DNA of 14,149 nt, taken from the NCBI GenBank assembly GCA_016936695.1, contig JAFGXK010000280.1, positions 1 to 14,149 of the forward strand. Reading direction: 5' to 3'. Positions 13,560-14,149 of the stretch are shown here, piece after piece. The notes under the pieces are model-generated. The model was not told where the DNA came from. It saw nothing but the letters and a program-made list of their open reading frames with translations, and did not search any database. The first letter of the stretch is position 1. Every line of letters begins with the position of its first letter. The stretch comes from Bacteroidales bacterium (lineage in GTDB: Bacteria; Bacteroidota; Bacteroidia; Bacteroidales; VadinHA17). The translations under genes were made by a program, and so were the position numbers.

Positions 13560-14149
13560 ATGAAAAGACTTATACTGATTATATCTCTTACGGTCGTACC
13601 ATTTCTTCTGCAGTCGCAGGTTTCAGTCGTTAATGAGGGCATGACGGTAAACAACACCGTCACAGGAAACTGGGCGGGGGTCAACATCCCGAGAGAAGTA
13701 AAAACATCGCTCATTTTCAGGAACAATTCCATTACATCGGTTAACGCTTCCGGATATCTCCTTCAGTCGGGCGATGAAGTGCCATTGACTACCAACAACA
13801 ATCTCGACGGAGCCGTCATCACCGGCAACAAGCTGACATGGAACGGCACCGACGCATCATCGAACACTCACGGTATGTTCATGGGGTACAACATCAACTT
13901 TACCGTGAAATACAATTACCTCGACAAGACCCCTTACGGGATCCTTTTCAAATCGGGCTCGGATGCCGGCACAAATATGACATACTCATCGGGTTACGGT
14001 GCTTCATACAATATTGTCAGGAATTCAAAGATGTCGGTGAGAATGAAAGGCATAAACGGAGTGCAGGTGTACAACAATACATTCTATTCCAGTCTGCAGT
14101 CAGGCTCACTGATCTATATTGACGCCAACAACGACAGAGCTGTACCTGC
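13560..14149 (+). CDS. Secreted Asn/Ser-rich, probably beta-helical protein, 3'-truncated
   Basis: The frame is open from ATG 13560 to the window end (196 codons visible). It begins with a signal peptide (MKRLILIISLTVVPFLLQSQ). The mature region is rich in Asn, Ser, Gly and Thr with short repeated beta-strand rungs: VNNTVTGNWAGVNIP, SLIFRNNSITSVNAS, VKYNYLDKTPYGILFKSGS, YNIVRNSKMSVRMKG and VQVYNNTFYSS. Phrases of the type 'YNIVRNSKM...VQVYNNTFY' are characteristic of right-handed parallel beta-helix (PbH1) proteins, which include secreted polysaccharide lyases and surface adhesins. No catalytic residues can be identified from this part, and the C-terminal domains (for example a type IX sorting domain) are outside the window. 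It follows the C45 gene by 161 bases and has its own candidate promoter. Confidence 0.78.
   Translation, partial: MKRLILIISLTVVPFLLQSQVSVVNEGMTVNNTVTGNWAGVNIPREVKTSLIFRNNSITSVNASGYLLQSGDEVPLTTNNNLDGAVITGNKLTWNGTDASSNTHGMFMGYNINFTVKYNYLDKTPYGILFKSGSDAGTNMTYSSGYGASYNIVRNSKMSVRMKGINGVQVYNNTFYSSLQSGSLIYIDANNDRAVP

Noticed and set aside
1..14149. Search for tRNA, rRNA, CRISPR, integrase or transposase genes
   Set aside because: None seen; the small repeats lack the spacer regularity of CRISPR arrays and no mobile-element protein is encoded in the window.

Overview
The window looks like a chromosomal stretch from a member of the Bacteroidota, probably Bacteroidales or Marinilabiliales-like. The support is the protein families (a DUF5777 barrel, a YncE/phosphoesterase fusion, a YfcD-like Nudix protein), secreted proteins whose signal peptides end in -AQ, scarce Shine-Dalgarno sites, and several TAnnTTTG promoter boxes typical of this phylum. 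No rRNA, tRNA, CRISPR array, integrase or transposase was seen. The genus assignment is open.

Left part (1-4740): a 5'-truncated penicillin-binding protein 1C gene (pbpC) enters from the left edge. It is followed by a DUF5777 outer-membrane barrel gene and a YceI-family periplasmic protein gene, which form a plausible envelope pair, and then by a Nudix hydrolase gene with an apparently leaderless promoter. Middle part (4741-10759): a secreted M6-like zinc metalloprotease, a small DUF2007-like protein, a YegS/DagK-type lipid kinase, and a large secreted fusion of a YncE beta-propeller with a phosphoesterase domain. All of these read on the plus strand. They look mostly like separate transcription units rather than one pathway.

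Right part (10674-14149): a minus-strand unit begins with a BlaI/MecI-type repressor. It continues through a short hydrophobic open stretch with no normal start codon and ends with a membrane-anchored carboxypeptidase-regulatory-domain protein. The tail of that last protein runs antisense into the 3' end of the phosphoesterase gene. No BlaR1 sensor-protease is present next to the repressor. The blaI promoter has a clean dyad between its -33 and -7 boxes, a strong candidate operator. Divergent from it lies a secreted or lipoprotein C45-family (Ntn-type acyltransferase/amidohydrolase) gene, followed by the 5' part of a secreted beta-helix-like protein that runs off the right edge.

Non-coding DNA is unusually rich in small palindromic or periodic repeats of four unrelated kinds: a C5/G5 palindrome in three copies (one supplies the last codons and stop of the Nudix gene), a GTTGCTTGTT-type inverted repeat, a roughly 80-base imperfect palindrome upstream of the phosphoesterase gene, and a GAAGACR heptamer array upstream of the C45 gene. 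The most interesting items for follow-up are the solitary blaI unit with its operator, the out-of-frame hydrophobic extension after blaI, and a candidate 27-residue acidic microprotein between the DUF2007 and lipid kinase genes. Most of the remaining window is ordinary envelope and housekeeping content.
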